Numbered from the stretch's first letter, positions 20,256-32,399 are shown. The stretch is DNA of 42,500 nucleotides from Conus ventricosus (GCA_018398815.1 CM031622.1:18524691-18567190); one strand, 5' to 3'. The notes: a model not told the origin generated them from the sequence alone. Made by a program: numbers and translations.

Positions 20256-20845
20256 TAGTTGTACTTAGAGGATGACTAGTTATGAATCTTAGGTTGACTT
20301 GGTAAGAACTTGAGGATGACTTGAGGACAACTTGAGGATGACTTGAGGATGACTTGAGTAAGAACTTGAGATGACTTAAGGATGACTTGAGGACAACTTG
20401 AGGATGACTTAAGGATGACTTGAGTAAGAACTTGAGGATGACTTGAGTAAGAACTTGAGGATGACTTGAGGATGACTTAAGGATGACTTAAGTAAGAACT
20501 TAAGGATGACTTGAGGATGACTTGAGGACAACTTGAGGATGACTTGAGGATGACTTGAGTAAGAACTTGAGGATGACTTGAGTAAGAACTTGAGGATGAC
20601 TTGAGGATGACTTAAGGATGACTTAAGTAAGAACTTAAGGATGACTTGAGGATGACTTGAGGACAACTTGAGGATGACTTGAGGATGACTTGAGTAAGAA
20701 CTTGAGGATGACTTTTAGTAAGAACTTGAGGATGACTTGAGGATGACTTAAGGATGACTTAAGTAAGAACTTAAGGATGACTTGAGGATGACTTGAGGGC
20801 AACTTGAGTAAGAACTTAGAAGTGACTTGGGGTGACTTGAGTGTG
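20256..20845. repeat. Minisatellite in the right arm of the Polinton
   Basis: Built from an 11-bp unit, gatgacttgag, and a related taagaacttgag unit. A higher-order period of 135-136 bp is visible: the word cttaagtaagaacttaagg recurs at about 20488, 20623 and 20759. The open frames over it are repeat artefacts. Confidence 0.9.
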
Positions 20846-21632
20846 TGCATGCGCAGGTGGGAGGTGGGTGGGAGGTGTGCGTGCGCCTTTGATTATTTAT
20901 AAGAAACGAATGTTCTAGAATATATATATTTATTATCATAAAACAGCGAAACAACAACAATAACAATAACAACATATATACAAGCACGATCGCACGCAAC
21001 CCCACGCACGCACGCGTACATTGAGACACACACACACACAGACACAGACATGCAAGCTGACAGCACACTTAGCCATAGATCACAAAAAACATTCAGCTCA
21101 GGCGTACTCAATAAGACTGTCACAAGCTGTGAAAACACGGGCTAGTTTATGCAGCTCGCGCGGCAGGCGGCTGGCACGCGGGCCACATGATTGCAGGTTG
21201 TACTCGTTACTACGCATGCCCAGTGGAGTTAGAGGAAATAAGGTCGGGTTAACCTGGCCAAATGACGAGATAACTCAAGGCCCGTTGTCAACAACACTAA
21301 GTGCTGGGCGGATGTGACGTCTTTTTACTATCACATGATTAAATCTTGACTTATGATAGGTGAATGTAAGAAACATGTCTATATCTGTTTTACCTCAGGC
21401 GGGAATGACTGAGCAAAATCCTTTCAGCCACTTATAGAAATCTCGCTATTCAGAACTGCAGGCAATAGAAATCGATCGCTATTCATAACTGCACCCTCTA
21501 TTGAGAGGGGGCCAGCATTTCAATTTCAATAGGCTTTTTGAAAGTCATTGAATTGCCTGCGCGGCAAGCGGGAGGTATGGTTTCACTTCAGCGCACTCGT
21601 GTGTGTGCATGTGTGCGTGTGTGTACACTAGC
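20846..21632. other. Noncoding right arm of the Polinton
   Basis: No gene seen. It holds a short CA tract at about 21023-21042, a G/C-richer part around 21150-21200, and a short direct repeat (tagaaatctcgctattcagaactgca-like) at about 21437 and 21466. Confidence 0.5.
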
Positions 21633-21764
21633 TTATTTTTTGGTTATTGAAGTCATGCTTAGTAGAGAACTGTAATATGCCGCTTTTGGATTCGCCCGAT
21701 CGATACCGGCCAAGGCCGGTTGAGAGCGGGTGAGCCAAAAGCGGCATATTACAGTTCTCTACTA
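21633..21764 (-). repeat. Right terminal inverted repeat of the Polinton, with hairpin
   Basis: The reverse complement matches 959-1088. Outer part 21660-21764 is a near-perfect inverted repeat (arms begin tagtagagaactgtaatatg) with central palindrome accggccaaggccggt. The inner part (21633-21659) matches the non-palindromic inner part of the left terminus. Confidence 0.9.
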
Positions 21765-23546
21765 ACTCCTATTCCTCCCCTTCTCGCCCCCTTAAGTCTG
21801 TAGCCTCTATGTGTATAACTAATCAATATTTACTCATGTGCGGAATCTTCGTTTTGTTGTCCTCCACTATCAGTGCACTAGATGACACCAATCAGCGGGT
21901 CCTTCTCATAGTGACAAACAAACCAAGATTAACGATAGTTACATGCTGCAAAATCCCATTGGTGAGATCAGTGGTGCCTGTTTAAATCCGACATACACAG
22001 GGCACCACCTACTAGGCTATCTATAAGACATTTGATTTGTCACGGAGCCCATGTATGACTATTACCTTGCAGAACGAAACGCCACATCCGTTCAATGACT
22101 GTCCCCCATAAACTGGTTTATAACCGACAAGTTTGATATGAAATCACCACGGGCGTGTTGTTGTTTTTTAAGGGAAGATACAAGATGGCCACATAAAAAC
22201 ACCAGTGAACAAGTTACGTCGGATTAACTGGGGCAGTTCTAAGCACGAAATGTAGACTGCTAACAAAGCTCACAGCTTCAAAGTTAAACAGTTGCTAAGA
22301 AGTGCTTGCTTACTAAGACATAATGAGAAAGATATAAGAATGGGCAAGAAATGCGGGTACATCGAAAAATAGTCACAGAAAGAAGGGAGAAAAAATTGTG
22401 TACTGTATTAAACTGCGCTATTGTTTCCTACAACATCTTATTGGCGGCATGGTAAACCGTAGTGATAAATTTCATCTTCGCAAACTCTCGTGTACTTGGA
22501 CATAGACAAACTGAAGAATAGGTACAACAATCATGAATGATACTCCATCTGCTATTTTGTTTCAGAATGCTGCTGCAAAACAAACAGGTGAAAGGCACAG
22601 TAAATGGTTGCTGTATGGAAAAACAAACAGGTGAAAGGCACAGTAAATGGTTGCTGTATGGAAAAACAAACAGGTGAAAGGCACAGTAAATGGTTGCTGT
22701 ATGGAAAAACAAACAGGTGAAAGGGACAGTAAATGGTTGCTGTAGGAAAAAAGAGAAACAGAAAGAGTCCAGTGTTGACCCACCCTTCGATAGAAACTTA
22801 ATATCCTTTAAGGAATCAGAACCAACTTGTGTTCCGAATAATCCTTTCATGATGTTAGCCTTGACAGCAAGACTAACAACGAAGATAAAACGCTGCAAAT
22901 CACACATCCTTCTCTGTGGGTGTGAGAAATGAGCTCTGGCAGCAGATCTTCAACCAGGAGAAGAAAACACATGCTCAAAAATGAATGTGTCAAATTCTTT
23001 GCATTCCATTCAAGGAAATGATTACTTTCAGGCCTCAGGTCAACATACATACTGGCAGACAAAACTAAGTCCTCGCAATCATGAAAAGCAGTAAGCCTGC
23101 TCCAGTATGGGCATCTACTCTTCGTAACGACACCATTTCCGGGACCAATCGAGGCTGCAGTAACAGCTGGGTGTCTCAGGGGCGGATCAAAGAGGTTCTG
23201 AGTAGATTACCTAATGCCAGGACTGGTTACAAACCTCTACTTCGAGGTGAGGGCAGTGGGGTATGGAGATAGCTGACTGAACGTGTGCCACAAAATCCCC
23301 ACGGCCTGTTGTCGGGGAACAGTAGGCAGAGAAATGCATGTTTTTCTCACCGGCAGTCTCTGTTAGTGTCACTCGCCGATGCTCATCAAAGCAGTCTTAC
23401 AAAGCGCAGGCCACTCAGGACATGAGACAAAAGTACCACGGTGGAGTTCGGCATGGTGCGACAATCATGGACTTAGGTACACTCAGTCTATCAGGATCAA
23501 TAACAGTTTACTGCTTTTAAAAAAATATTGTCCACGGGTATCTTAC
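21765..23546. other. Host DNA between Polinton and transporter exon 4
   Basis: No exon or mobile-element protein recognised on either strand. In particular I looked for a further SLC17 exon downstream of exon 4 and saw none. The only structure is the 43-bp tandem repeat at 22577-22748. Confidence 0.5.
22577..22748. repeat. Tandem repeat, four copies of 43 bp
   Basis: Unit aaacaaacaggtgaaaggca and following, recurring at 22581, 22624, 22667 and 22710 (word caaacaggtg). The first three copies are almost identical, which suggests recent expansion. Confidence 0.92.
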
Positions 23547-23634
23547 CGGAATAGACGAAGGCCACCAGTTTGCTGCGTTCAGGCGCAGGCACCCACTTGG
23601 AACATAAAGCGTGAATGAATGGGATGGAAATACC
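23547..23634 (-). CDS. SLC17 (sialin-like) transporter, exon 4
   Basis: 88 nt, phase 0 start and phase 1 end. Acceptor tgtgtccacag and donor gtaaga are consensus. It encodes GISIPFIHALCSKWV...PAPERSKL..., which contains the W-x-P-x2-E-R-S pattern typical of the SLC17 family between the fourth and fifth membrane segments. The acceptor abuts a CA/GT microsatellite in intron 3. No further exon is visible before the Polinton. Confidence 0.88.
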
Positions 23635-23638
23635 CTGT

Positions 23639-23666
23639 GGACACACATACACACACACACACACAC

Positions 23667-23702
<36 letters not shown>

Positions 23703-23810
23703 GCGCATGCGCGCGCGCCGCGCGCGCGAGCGCGCACACACACACATACACACACACATAAATTCACATAGATTTGTTATCACATCACACACACACACAT
23801 GCGCGCGCAC

Positions 23811-23863
<53 letters not shown>

Positions 23864-23927
23864 CATGCACGCACATAAGAACGCACGCATACACATGCAT
23901 GTACACACGCGCGTGTGCACACACACA

Positions 23928-24018
<91 letters not shown>

Positions 24019-24079
24019 GCAAGCAAGCATGGAAGCAAGCAAGCGCATGCGTGCGCACAAATACAATAATTCACAGATT

Positions 24080-24178
<99 letters not shown>
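23639..24178. repeat. Compound microsatellite (CA)n, (GA)n, (CT)n
   Basis: CA tracts at 23641-23760 and 23787-23930 with alternating CG blocks, GA from about 23932 to 24017, and CT from 24083 to 24176. The GA and CT blocks on the same strand, 65 bp apart, could fold on each other. Long frames over this region are repeat artefacts. Confidence 0.95.
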
Positions 24179-24199
24179 GCATTTAAAAATAAATAAATG

Positions 24200-24888
24200 A
24201 ATTAGCCTTACAATTGTAAGGAAAATGTAGGCATGGTGTACAGATGATCCCTGGAGCTGTTGAATTATTCATGTTGTTTGCTGACGATGTCATTTAATTT
24301 CTAGCACTGCTGTTGGTTTACAGAATCAGCTTGATGCATTGAAGTGTGGGCAGAGAGATTGCAATTAACTGTTGATTTAGATAAGACAAAGATCATTATT
24401 TTTTGCATGGGCGGTTACTTGTCTAAAAGAGAAAAATGGTATTATTCTAATGCTGAGGTAACCGTAACCAATGCATACAAATATCTAGGAATGCTTTTTA
24501 CAACGAGATTAAGTTTGAATTCCGGATGGTCTGAAAGGAAAAAAAAGGAGTAATAGAGATCCTAACAGCTATGAAAAAAATAAGTGCAATTGATCTCCCT
24601 TTATTTTGGAAGTTATTTGATACGCAACTAGAACCTATGTTAACATATGCAGCTCAAATATTGAGGCTTGAAGAACATCTGCTAATGGAGAAAGGCCATA
24701 TGTTTGCTATCAAACGGTTGCTAAACATTCCACTGCACTCATCAAATACAATGGAATATGGTGATACTGGAAGATATCCTCTGTACATTCGATCTTTCGA
24801 GAAATGCGTTAAATATTGGCTAAAACTTACCCAGCTACCTACAAGCACGTTATGTAAACAAGCATATGATGTGTTATTGCATCTACTA
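24200..24888 (+). pseudogene. Non-LTR retrotransposon (LINE-A) reverse transcriptase, left fragment
   Basis: A 5'-truncated LINE. The catalytic FADD motif of the reverse transcriptase is at 24277-24288. The thumb region follows, with DLDKTKIIIFCMGGYLSKRE and NAYKYLGMLF (24344-24553), then SAIDLPLFWKLFDTQLEPML and further conserved C-terminal sequence (24571-24886). Frame breaks and stops are present. The fragment begins directly after a CT repeat and is interrupted at 24889 by a Tc1-like element; it resumes at 26516. Confidence 0.88.
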
Positions 24889-26513
24889 CGCACAAAAAGT
24901 TAAGGATCAGTATGTGAAAACAGGTGCGTAATAAACTCAGTTCGCTACTGTTATTTATTTCTTAGTCCAGCCAAATTGTCATGAATTCTTGTTCAGCTGT
25001 AAGTGGGCGATGTTGTGTTAGTGCGAAAATTGCACGGGATTCTCTACTACTGAGCTGGGCCGCAAACGGAAAAGCGGAAACTTGCGAAAAATGACCTTGT
25101 TTTGGACCGTTCTGCCTGAACACATTGCATTTGCCAGATGGAAAAACCATTATGCACGTGCAAGCACTGCTGTTTATGTGTGAGATGCTGTCGCTCGCTT
25201 GGCTTTATAAGAAGACATTCCACCAGTAGTACGCCTGATCTGACAATGCCTCCACGACGAAAATTAAGCGAGTTGGATAGTGGATGAGCTGTTGCATGGT
25301 TGCAAGATGGTGTTCCCAAGCGAGAAGTGGCCAGGCGACTTCATGTGTCCATCTCGGTCATTGTCCGACTGATTCAACGCTTCACAGCCACTGGGATTGT
25401 CCATGAAAGACGCAGATCTGGTCGACCGAAGAAGACAACCCCACGGTCGACGATCGTCTCATTGAACGACAAGCCCTGCAGAGAAGAACAGCCTCTTCCA
25501 GCATCATTCGAAGGCAGTTCAGGGTGGCTACTAACATCAACATCAGCCAGCAGACCATACGGAACCGCCTACATGGGTTTAATCTCCGTTCTCGTCGCCC
25601 AGCAGTACGGCCACGCTTAACTCCAGCCCATAGGGCAGCACGCCGCGCCTTCTGCGCACGTCACGTGAGGTGAACACGTCAGCAATGGTCCCAGGTCCTG
25701 TTCAGTGATGAATCACGCTTCACCCTTCACCACAACGACGGCCGACTGAGGGTCTGGAGGCGCCCAGGGCAACGCTTTATTGACGCCACTGTCCAAGAAA
25801 AGGTGTCCTTTGGTGGAGGTTCTGTAATGGTCTGGGGGGTCTTCAGCCTTCACCACAGAACACCCTTGTATCATGTACAGGGTAACCTGACTGGCATCCG
25901 ATACCAGGATGAGATCCTTTGACCGCTGGCTGTGCCTACACTGCAGCAGATGGGACCGAGGGCTGTCTAACAGGATGACAACGCTCGCCCCCACAGGGCA
26001 AGGGTGGTCAAAGACTTCCTGCAGCAGTCTGGAGTCAACAGAATGGAGTGGCCAGCATGCAGTCCCAATCTCAACCCGATTGAGAACCTCTGGGATGAGC
26101 TGGATCGCAAAGTGAGGAGCCACCCCCCTCCCAGGGATGCCCAGCACCTCTACCAGATGCTGCAGGCTGAGTGGCAGGCGCTTCCACAGAGGATTTTCAC
26201 CAACCTGGTCAACTCGATGAGGACTCGCTGCGTCGTCGAGTGCCAGAACAGCCATGGTGGTTACATGCATTACTGAGCTTTTGGGAGCATCAGTATGCCC
26301 TGTCTTGTGATTTCAATGACTTTGGGAAATCAAATTTGGATACGTACCCACTTTAATCAAATGTACACACCAAACGATTGCTCGAGATTGAAGGCAATTG
26401 TGTATCGTTATCACTAAAGAATGGAATTAAATGTTGGCCAAACGTCAACGCATTGACTTTCTTATTTTGACAGTTATGAATGTTTGTGAAAGTGATCCTT
26501 AAGTTTTTGTGTG
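24889..26513 (+). mobile_element. Tc1-like DNA transposon inserted in LINE-A
   Basis: 1,625 bp, the usual Tc1 size. The ends are short inverted repeats: cgcacaaaaagttaaggatca on the left matches the reverse complement of the right end with two differences. Each side is flanked by TA (24887-24888 and 26514-26515), the Tc1/mariner target duplication. LINE coding sequence continues on both sides. Confidence 0.88.
25246..26276 (+). pseudogene. Tc1-like transposase, frameshifted
   Basis: Spans about 340 codons from MPPRRKLSELDSG. It has an early stop at about 25276-25278 and frame breaks near 25445, 25675, 25920 and 25970-26000. Helix-turn-helix DNA-binding parts: VAWLQDGVPKREVARRLHVS and a GRP-like hook RSGRPKKT. 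Catalytic DDE: Asp in FSDESRF (about 25700-25720), Asp in the QDDNA/ARPHRA region (about 25975-26005), Glu in SPNLNPIENLWDELDRKV (about 26065-26115). It ends GGYMHY and stop at 26274-26276. Confidence 0.9.
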
Positions 26514-26515
26514 TA

Positions 26516-27090
26516 GCTTATTTGAGTTAGGAAAGCACAACTGGGTTGCTACTGTGAAACGGGTCTTGACAGTAAACGGGTTTGGTGTAGTATGGCTCAG
26601 TCAGGGGTTGGTGATGAAAGAACATTCATGTTGGAATTTAAAGACCGTCTCATCTCATATTATAAACAAAACTGCCATTCCAAGATGGAAGACAACATGA
26701 AATATTCCTGGTTCTACTCTTTTAAGGATATCTTACAGCCAGAAAAAAAATTTTCATTGCAGTTACTAATATGAATACACTCGCCAGATTCAGAAGTAGG
26801 ACACTTGGAATGAATGCAAACAAAAGATGGCTTTTAATCCTGAATGCACTGCAGATGACTTGTGTGTAATGTGTACAGATGGTGTGAGAGAAAATAAAGA
26901 TCACTTTATATTCCATTGTACAGCTTATAATGATATCAGAGAAAAATCTCAACTTTCAACATCATTGCTACAAAACATCATAATCTTTATAGTTTGCTAT
27001 CCTCTGACGATCATATTATAATATATCTTTTGGCTAAGTATAGGCATCTAATTTCAGGAGAAAGAAATGTTTGACAACAACTTCTAATGT
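26516..27090 (+). pseudogene. Non-LTR retrotransposon (LINE-A), right fragment
   Basis: Continues the LINE after the Tc1-like insertion: FELGKHNWVATVKRVLTVNG, then LEFKDRLISYYKQNCHSKME, then LARFRSRTLGMNANKRW, and the C-terminal zinc-finger-like CVMCTDGVRENKDHFIFHC (C-X2-C-X9-H-X4-C, about 26865-26925). Several frame breaks. The 3' end is not clear; nothing recognisable lies between 27090 and 27478. Confidence 0.85.
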
Positions 27091-27477
27091 TTGAGGGTTT
27101 TTTTTTTCAAGTACCTTACGCAGCTTGATGACCTTATTCACAACTTTCGTTCTCTTCGCTACTATGACTAATAGTGAAATGGACGTTCATGCTTCAAGTG
27201 GTCGAACAGAAATGATTTACTACGGTGAATATGTGTGCCTGTGTGCGGCACTTGTGTGAATGGCTATGTTGCATAGGCATTTTGAATGCCATTTTGATTG
27301 ATGAAAACGTTTGTAATTTTCTTTTCCTGCAACATAGCTTCGAGCAATAGCATTAATATTTACGTAATTAGTTACAACTTTTTGTTTCTTTGCACAATAT
27401 TGTTTCGGCACTGCAAATATTGATGTACACCCCCTTGATGTAGGCCATTGTACTGTCAATTAAATCGTATCTGAAGC

Positions 27478-28035
<558 letters not shown>

Positions 28036-28612
28036 AGGAAGGGTGAAGCAAGAGAAAAATTAACGACGAATGAGCCTTTGCGAAAAAAAAAAAGAAAAGA
28101 AAAAAAAAGAAGACATGAACTTTCCCTGCTGCTGCTGTCTGCTGCTTAATAGTGACAAGGACAGAGGTGGTCAAGATCCAAACGCTTACTAAAACACCGT
28201 TAGTGTCTTTACCCAAAGTCGTAAGCAGGGCTAATGCCATGGCGAAACAGAAAAAGATTTGAGTGTAACATTTATTCAAATCTTGAGACAGAACAGGCCA
28301 CGATTAATAAATAAGTATATTTTCTGCCTGAAACATTCACACCCCATAAAACTTGGGGGTCGATTTAAATACTTTTTTTTTCCATTAATACGCACAAAAG
28401 GGCTGCACGCGTGTCGTAAAAATAATGTTCTCAAGCGTGTAATGACACGCGTTTTGAATTTGTATTAAACCTGAGCAACGGAAGTTACTTTTTCCCTAAT
28501 CGTATTTCCTTCGTCTCTGTTGATCTTGTCCCTATTATTTTCTGGTGTGGCTAGTTATCATTTATTCTGATTGCATGCCGATATACACAGCGCTATCAGT
28601 TTTGCATATTAG

Positions 28613-28619
<7 letters not shown>
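28036..28619. other. Intron 3 sequence without recognised features
   Basis: Contains an A-rich stretch (28083-28109). No exon or mobile-element protein seen. Confidence 0.45.
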
Positions 28620-28678
<59 letters not shown>

Positions 28679-28730
28679 AGAGGAGAGAGAGGGAGAGAGA
28701 GAGAGAGTGAGTGAGTGAGTGATAGAAGGA

Positions 28731-28814
<84 letters not shown>

Positions 28815-28827
28815 AGAGGGGAGACAA

Positions 28828-28862
<35 letters not shown>
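28620..28862. repeat. (GA)n then (GACA)n microsatellite
   Basis: GA from 28620 to about 28832 with a gagtgagt interruption near 28707, then seven to eight GACA units to 28862. Confidence 0.95.
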
Positions 28863-28863
<1 letters not shown>

Positions 28864-29833
28864 GGAGACGGATGGGGTGGCTACAACAGCACTGCAGGAG
28901 TAAGCTCTAATCAGACTGTTCTGAAATGCGAGTCTGCTGTTTCACTGTATGATGACTGGCAGACGACCTGCACAGCTGGTCTGAGCTGACCTGGCAGCAC
29001 ACCGCTATCATAACCAGATAAATCTATCAGGAGATGTGAGCATGTCAGTACTATTCTCAAAACTGGACTCAAACATCTTTCTTCTTCATGATCACTGTAG
29101 AAAAAGTCTTTCTTCAGCTACACAAGTTGGTCATCGGCATGAAAACGGACAGGCATGCAGCTTTAAGGAGAAAGAGTGGGGGGGGGGGGGGGGGGGGGGG
29201 GTTGCAGCCATCACTGAAGGTCCACAAGGGCCAACATTTGGATGCGCATCATTTTGTTTTCATCAAGTACTTCATGCATTACAAGTTTGAAAAAAACTAT
29301 GATTTTCTTATAACACTATGTCTCTAATTTCTAACTGAACGTTTTGTCTGATATCGCCAAGATCATTAGATATTTGTCATGCAAAGTTGTCATGCCTAAG
29401 TCCCTCCAGCATTGTCACCCAACCTTTGCGCTCAATCATTTATTCATCACGCATCCCTCATAACTGACTCATTTCCTATCTTTTTATTATCTATTTAGAG
29501 TATGTATGTCACACCTTTCGGGTTTTCTGTGTTTAAGAATGACCTGTATTTCTTCTGTGGTAATGAAAATCATTATCATCCTACATACCTTGGTTGTTAA
29601 GAAACAAAAGCCACATGATTGGTTTGAAGTCTTTGCAGACGTTGAAACGCCACATAGGCTGGCAAATCCACCAGGTTTCCTTACGTGAACGCCCTCCTTA
29701 CAGGTTTACCATAAGATATACAAATTGGTTGGTACATCCATCTTGTTTTCTCGTTTGGAAGTTCTGTTCACAGGCAAACACTACGACACGCATACTCATA
29801 TGCGTTCTGGCAGACGGAAGTTCAAATTACCAT

Positions 29834-29835
<2 letters not shown>
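28863..29835. other. Intron 3 sequence with a 24-base poly-G
   Basis: Nothing coding recognised. A run of 24 G lies at 29178-29201. Confidence 0.5.
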
Positions 29836-29910
<75 letters not shown>

Positions 29911-29930
29911 CTCTCCCTCTCTCTCTCTCT
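29836..29930. repeat. (CT)n microsatellite at the 5' junction of LINE-B
   Basis: About 95 bp of CT with a few interruptions. The LINE-B coding sequence starts in the next base. Confidence 0.95.
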
Positions 29931-30701
29931 ACTGGCTTAAACTGTTACGTATGGGGCAACATAGACTGCCAGCCAAAGCTTATAAAACATTGTTTGACCT
30001 GGATATGAGAGGGAAAACTACCTGGGCATCGGGCATTCGTAAATGTTTATGTAATTATGGTTTTTCGTTTGTATGGTTAGAACAAGGGGTTGGCTGTGTC
30101 AGCAGTTTCTTGGCTTGTTTCAAGCAACGAACAATAGATTGTAGATGGCAAGACTGGGATAGCCATATTCAAAACAGCGAACGATTTTCATTATTTAGAC
30201 TGCTAAAAAGGGATTATTTAGTAGAAGCAGAAGCTTATTTATCTCTGAACTTGAATAGATTTATCAGGTCTGAATTAACAAAATTCAGGTTTGGTGTATC
30301 GGATATTGCTGTACATCGTCAACGATATAATATCCATACAGAAAATGATTTGTTGTGTCCACTGTGTAAATCTGGTAGGGAAGATGAACTTCATTTTGTA
30401 TTCTTATGTCCTGTTCTGGCTGACCTACGACAAAAACTTATTCCGTTAAAATATCATCGACGTCCAGCACTGTTCAAGTTAGTCTGTCTTTTGTCGTAAA
30501 AAAACTACAACGTTGCAAGAAATCTTGCTTTATATCTGTACAAATCATTTAAAAGAAGGAGTGATTTGACATAGGTAATTTGCATATGTTGAGAATGTTT
30601 AAATTTTTGTGATGAAATACCTTGTTTAACTATGTTCTTTATTACTCACCCCCTTCAAATGGGGCTGTGGCCTTTCTGAATAAATTTTCGTTATCGTTAT
30701 C

Positions 30702-30706
<5 letters not shown>
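29931..30706 (+). pseudogene. Non-LTR retrotransposon 3' end (LINE-B), 5'-truncated
   Basis: The C-terminal part of a LINE reverse transcriptase protein, open for about 185 codons after the CT repeat (YWLKLLRMGQHRLPAKAY onward). It includes CNYGFSFVWLEQGVG, then RSELTKFRFGVSDIAVHRQR, and a C-terminal C-X2-C-X8-H-X4-C motif (CPLCKSGREDELHFVFLC). A frame break near 30499 leads to a stop at 30572-30574. A 3' untranslated tail follows and ends in ttatcgttatcgttatc repeats. It is homologous to the same region of LINE-A but not the same subfamily by sequence. Confidence 0.88.
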
Positions 30707-30763
<57 letters not shown>

Positions 30764-30770
30764 CTCTCTC
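30707..30770. repeat. (CT)n microsatellite at the 3' junction of LINE-B
   Basis: About 64 bp of CT directly after the LINE-B tail. Confidence 0.95.
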
Positions 30771-30882
30771 CATTCCTACTCTCTTCTGCCCCCTCTCTAT
30801 CCCTCTCGCCACTCTCTCCGTTCCCTACAGATCCCACACCTTCCTCTAGAGTTCCATAGGCACTGTAAAAACCTTGGCTCAC

Positions 30883-31115
30883 CTCCACCAGTCCCTGCAG
30901 AACTCTGAGAGTATGAGGTAGGAGGCACCAGCTCTGGCGGCAGAGGGGATGGCCAGGGTCATGAGAGAAGAGGTGAGAAAAGAGCAGCCCAGCATCCTTT
31001 TCACCGAGATCTTGTTAGCCAGCCATCCGGCAAACAGCTGGAGGACAATGTAGCCATAGTAGAAGGCACCCACGATGGTGCCCTGGGTTCTTTCGTCCCA
31101 AATGAACTCACCTTC
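30883..31115 (-). CDS. SLC17 (sialin-like) transporter, exon 3
   Basis: 233 nt. Acceptor tttctcatgcag and donor gtgagc are good. It encodes EGEFIWDERTQGTIVGAF, then YYGYIVLQLFAGWLANKI and SVKRMLGCSFLTS, covering the second and third membrane helices with the major-facilitator loop motif G-W-L-A-x-K-I-x-x-K-R between them. The frame is broken by one base near 30905-30912: the last nine codons read as conserved transporter sequence only in the next frame, and restoring one base would make 234 nt, a multiple of three, as the phase-0 introns on both sides require. This is either a sequencing indel or a pseudogene mutation. Confidence 0.88.
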
Positions 31116-32399
31116 CTGCATGAGAAAATAAAAAAAGGACTGTTTAAGCTGCCTCTGCTATTGCCTTTAAGGCTCTGGCTTCTTTCCCACCAAACATCCA
31201 GAGCTGTTTCACAGGATTATAGGCTGATAAGCCTACAAACTCCTTTTTTCCAACTCCAGTTGCGAGGACTGTGGTTGAGATGACCGATTCCCTCAGGCTA
31301 TTGGCAGACTGGCTTACTTCTCAGTATCGTTGTTGTAAGCTTCCCCCATTTTGCTTTCATAGAGAACGTCGCTGCTCGAGCTTTTGAATGTCATGTACAG
31401 ATTTGGTGATGAAGCTTGAGGAACTTTTACACATAATCACATGATCTAAATTACTTGACGCCAGAAATAATGCAAAAATATCAAATAAAGCAATCTAAAT
31501 GTTTTCTATACTGGTGGCAAAATCTGAAAAAGCGTTAACCGGTTCGGTTGTCAGGTTCACTGAGTTTGGTGGTCGTCATGAACTAAGTGAAAATGGTTTT
31601 AAACTGAAGACGATTTCAAGATGGAAACACAAAGTCAACTGACAGTTTCAAGTTGAATTTAGTTAACACACGTTGGACAGTTTGAGTTTTCACATACGCC
31701 CCAAGGCTCCAAGAGGAATCACATCTCGATCACACTTGTTTTTCAAAAAGACTTTAAATACGTATTCTTACAGAAAAAAAACGTAAATGGCTGGAAGATG
31801 TGGTAAAACAAAGGCCAAAACATAAAAAAAACCTTTGGCAAGTTGATCTCAATCTGGATGTTTACGACAGCCTATTAACGAAAGATAAAGGAAATAGATG
31901 AAAGTAAGTGCAATGATTCGACCAGACTAAAAAAAAAAAAGGAAGAGAGAGAAGCATCACCATGGTTGAAGACAATGCTTTCATTTTAACTCACTTTTGA
32001 TTACCAGCAACTTGAAAAAATCTTGACCAACCCTTTCCATCTAGGGTCGTCTTGAAACTTTGTTTATGCTTGTCAGCCCTAACCATTAAGAGACCCTAGA
32101 TATACACTATTAACATATCAATTTTTCATATGCTGGCATCCAATGTAGTTGCAGCTAGTTTTTTAATCACACAGGATAGCGTTTTACTAGAAGATAACAC
32201 GAGACACTCGCTGTCAACAGCACATGTCAAGAGTAAAATATCGTTAACAGATTCTGTAATGCCTAGCCAGCTGTTTCGACATGTATACCAAACAAATCTA
32301 ACCATTCTGAAACAAACTGGAGATTTTTATAGATAACATTTACGCACTGAGTCTCTCCCATCCAGTCTACTGCTGCACGGTCTCATGCATCAGCCAGTT
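31116..32399. other. Intron 2 sequence, nothing recognised
   Basis: No coding or repeat structure that I can support, apart from short A-runs. Confidence 0.45.

Larger units (their letters stand above)
959..21764. mobile_element. Polinton/Maverick DNA transposon (virus-like), nearly full length, decayed
   Basis: The element is defined by about 130-bp inverted termini and by the gene set between them: packaging ATPase, double jelly-roll capsid protein, protein-primed family B DNA polymerase and retroviral-type integrase. That combination is diagnostic of Polintons. Length is 20.8 kb, of which 5.84 kb is an LTR retrotransposon inserted in the polymerase, leaving about 15 kb, within the usual Polinton range. 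Gene order is ATPase, two small proteins, membrane protein pair, capsid protein, small membrane protein, polymerase, integrase, then small proteins. I could not find a perfect 6-bp target duplication: the left flank reads taacgt and the right flank taactc. Most long genes have frame breaks. I could not recognise an adenain-like maturation protease. Confidence 0.93.

Noticed and set aside
20409..20850. Minus-strand frames with repeating SSHPQVILKFLL peptides
   Set aside because: Minisatellite translation.
21765..21780. A perfect 6-bp Polinton target duplication
   Set aside because: Left taacgt and right taactc share only four of six bases, so I do not claim it.
22577..22748. CRISPR-like regular repeats of 43 bp (also the 27-bp and 43/46-bp arrays)
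   Set aside because: Repeats are directly adjacent without unique spacers, and the genome is eukaryotic.
23497..24200. Several long open frames on both strands rich in Cys/Val, His/Thr, Arg/Glu or Ser/Leu
   Set aside because: They are translations of CA, GA and CT repeats; only the 88-nt transporter exon at 23547-23634 is real.
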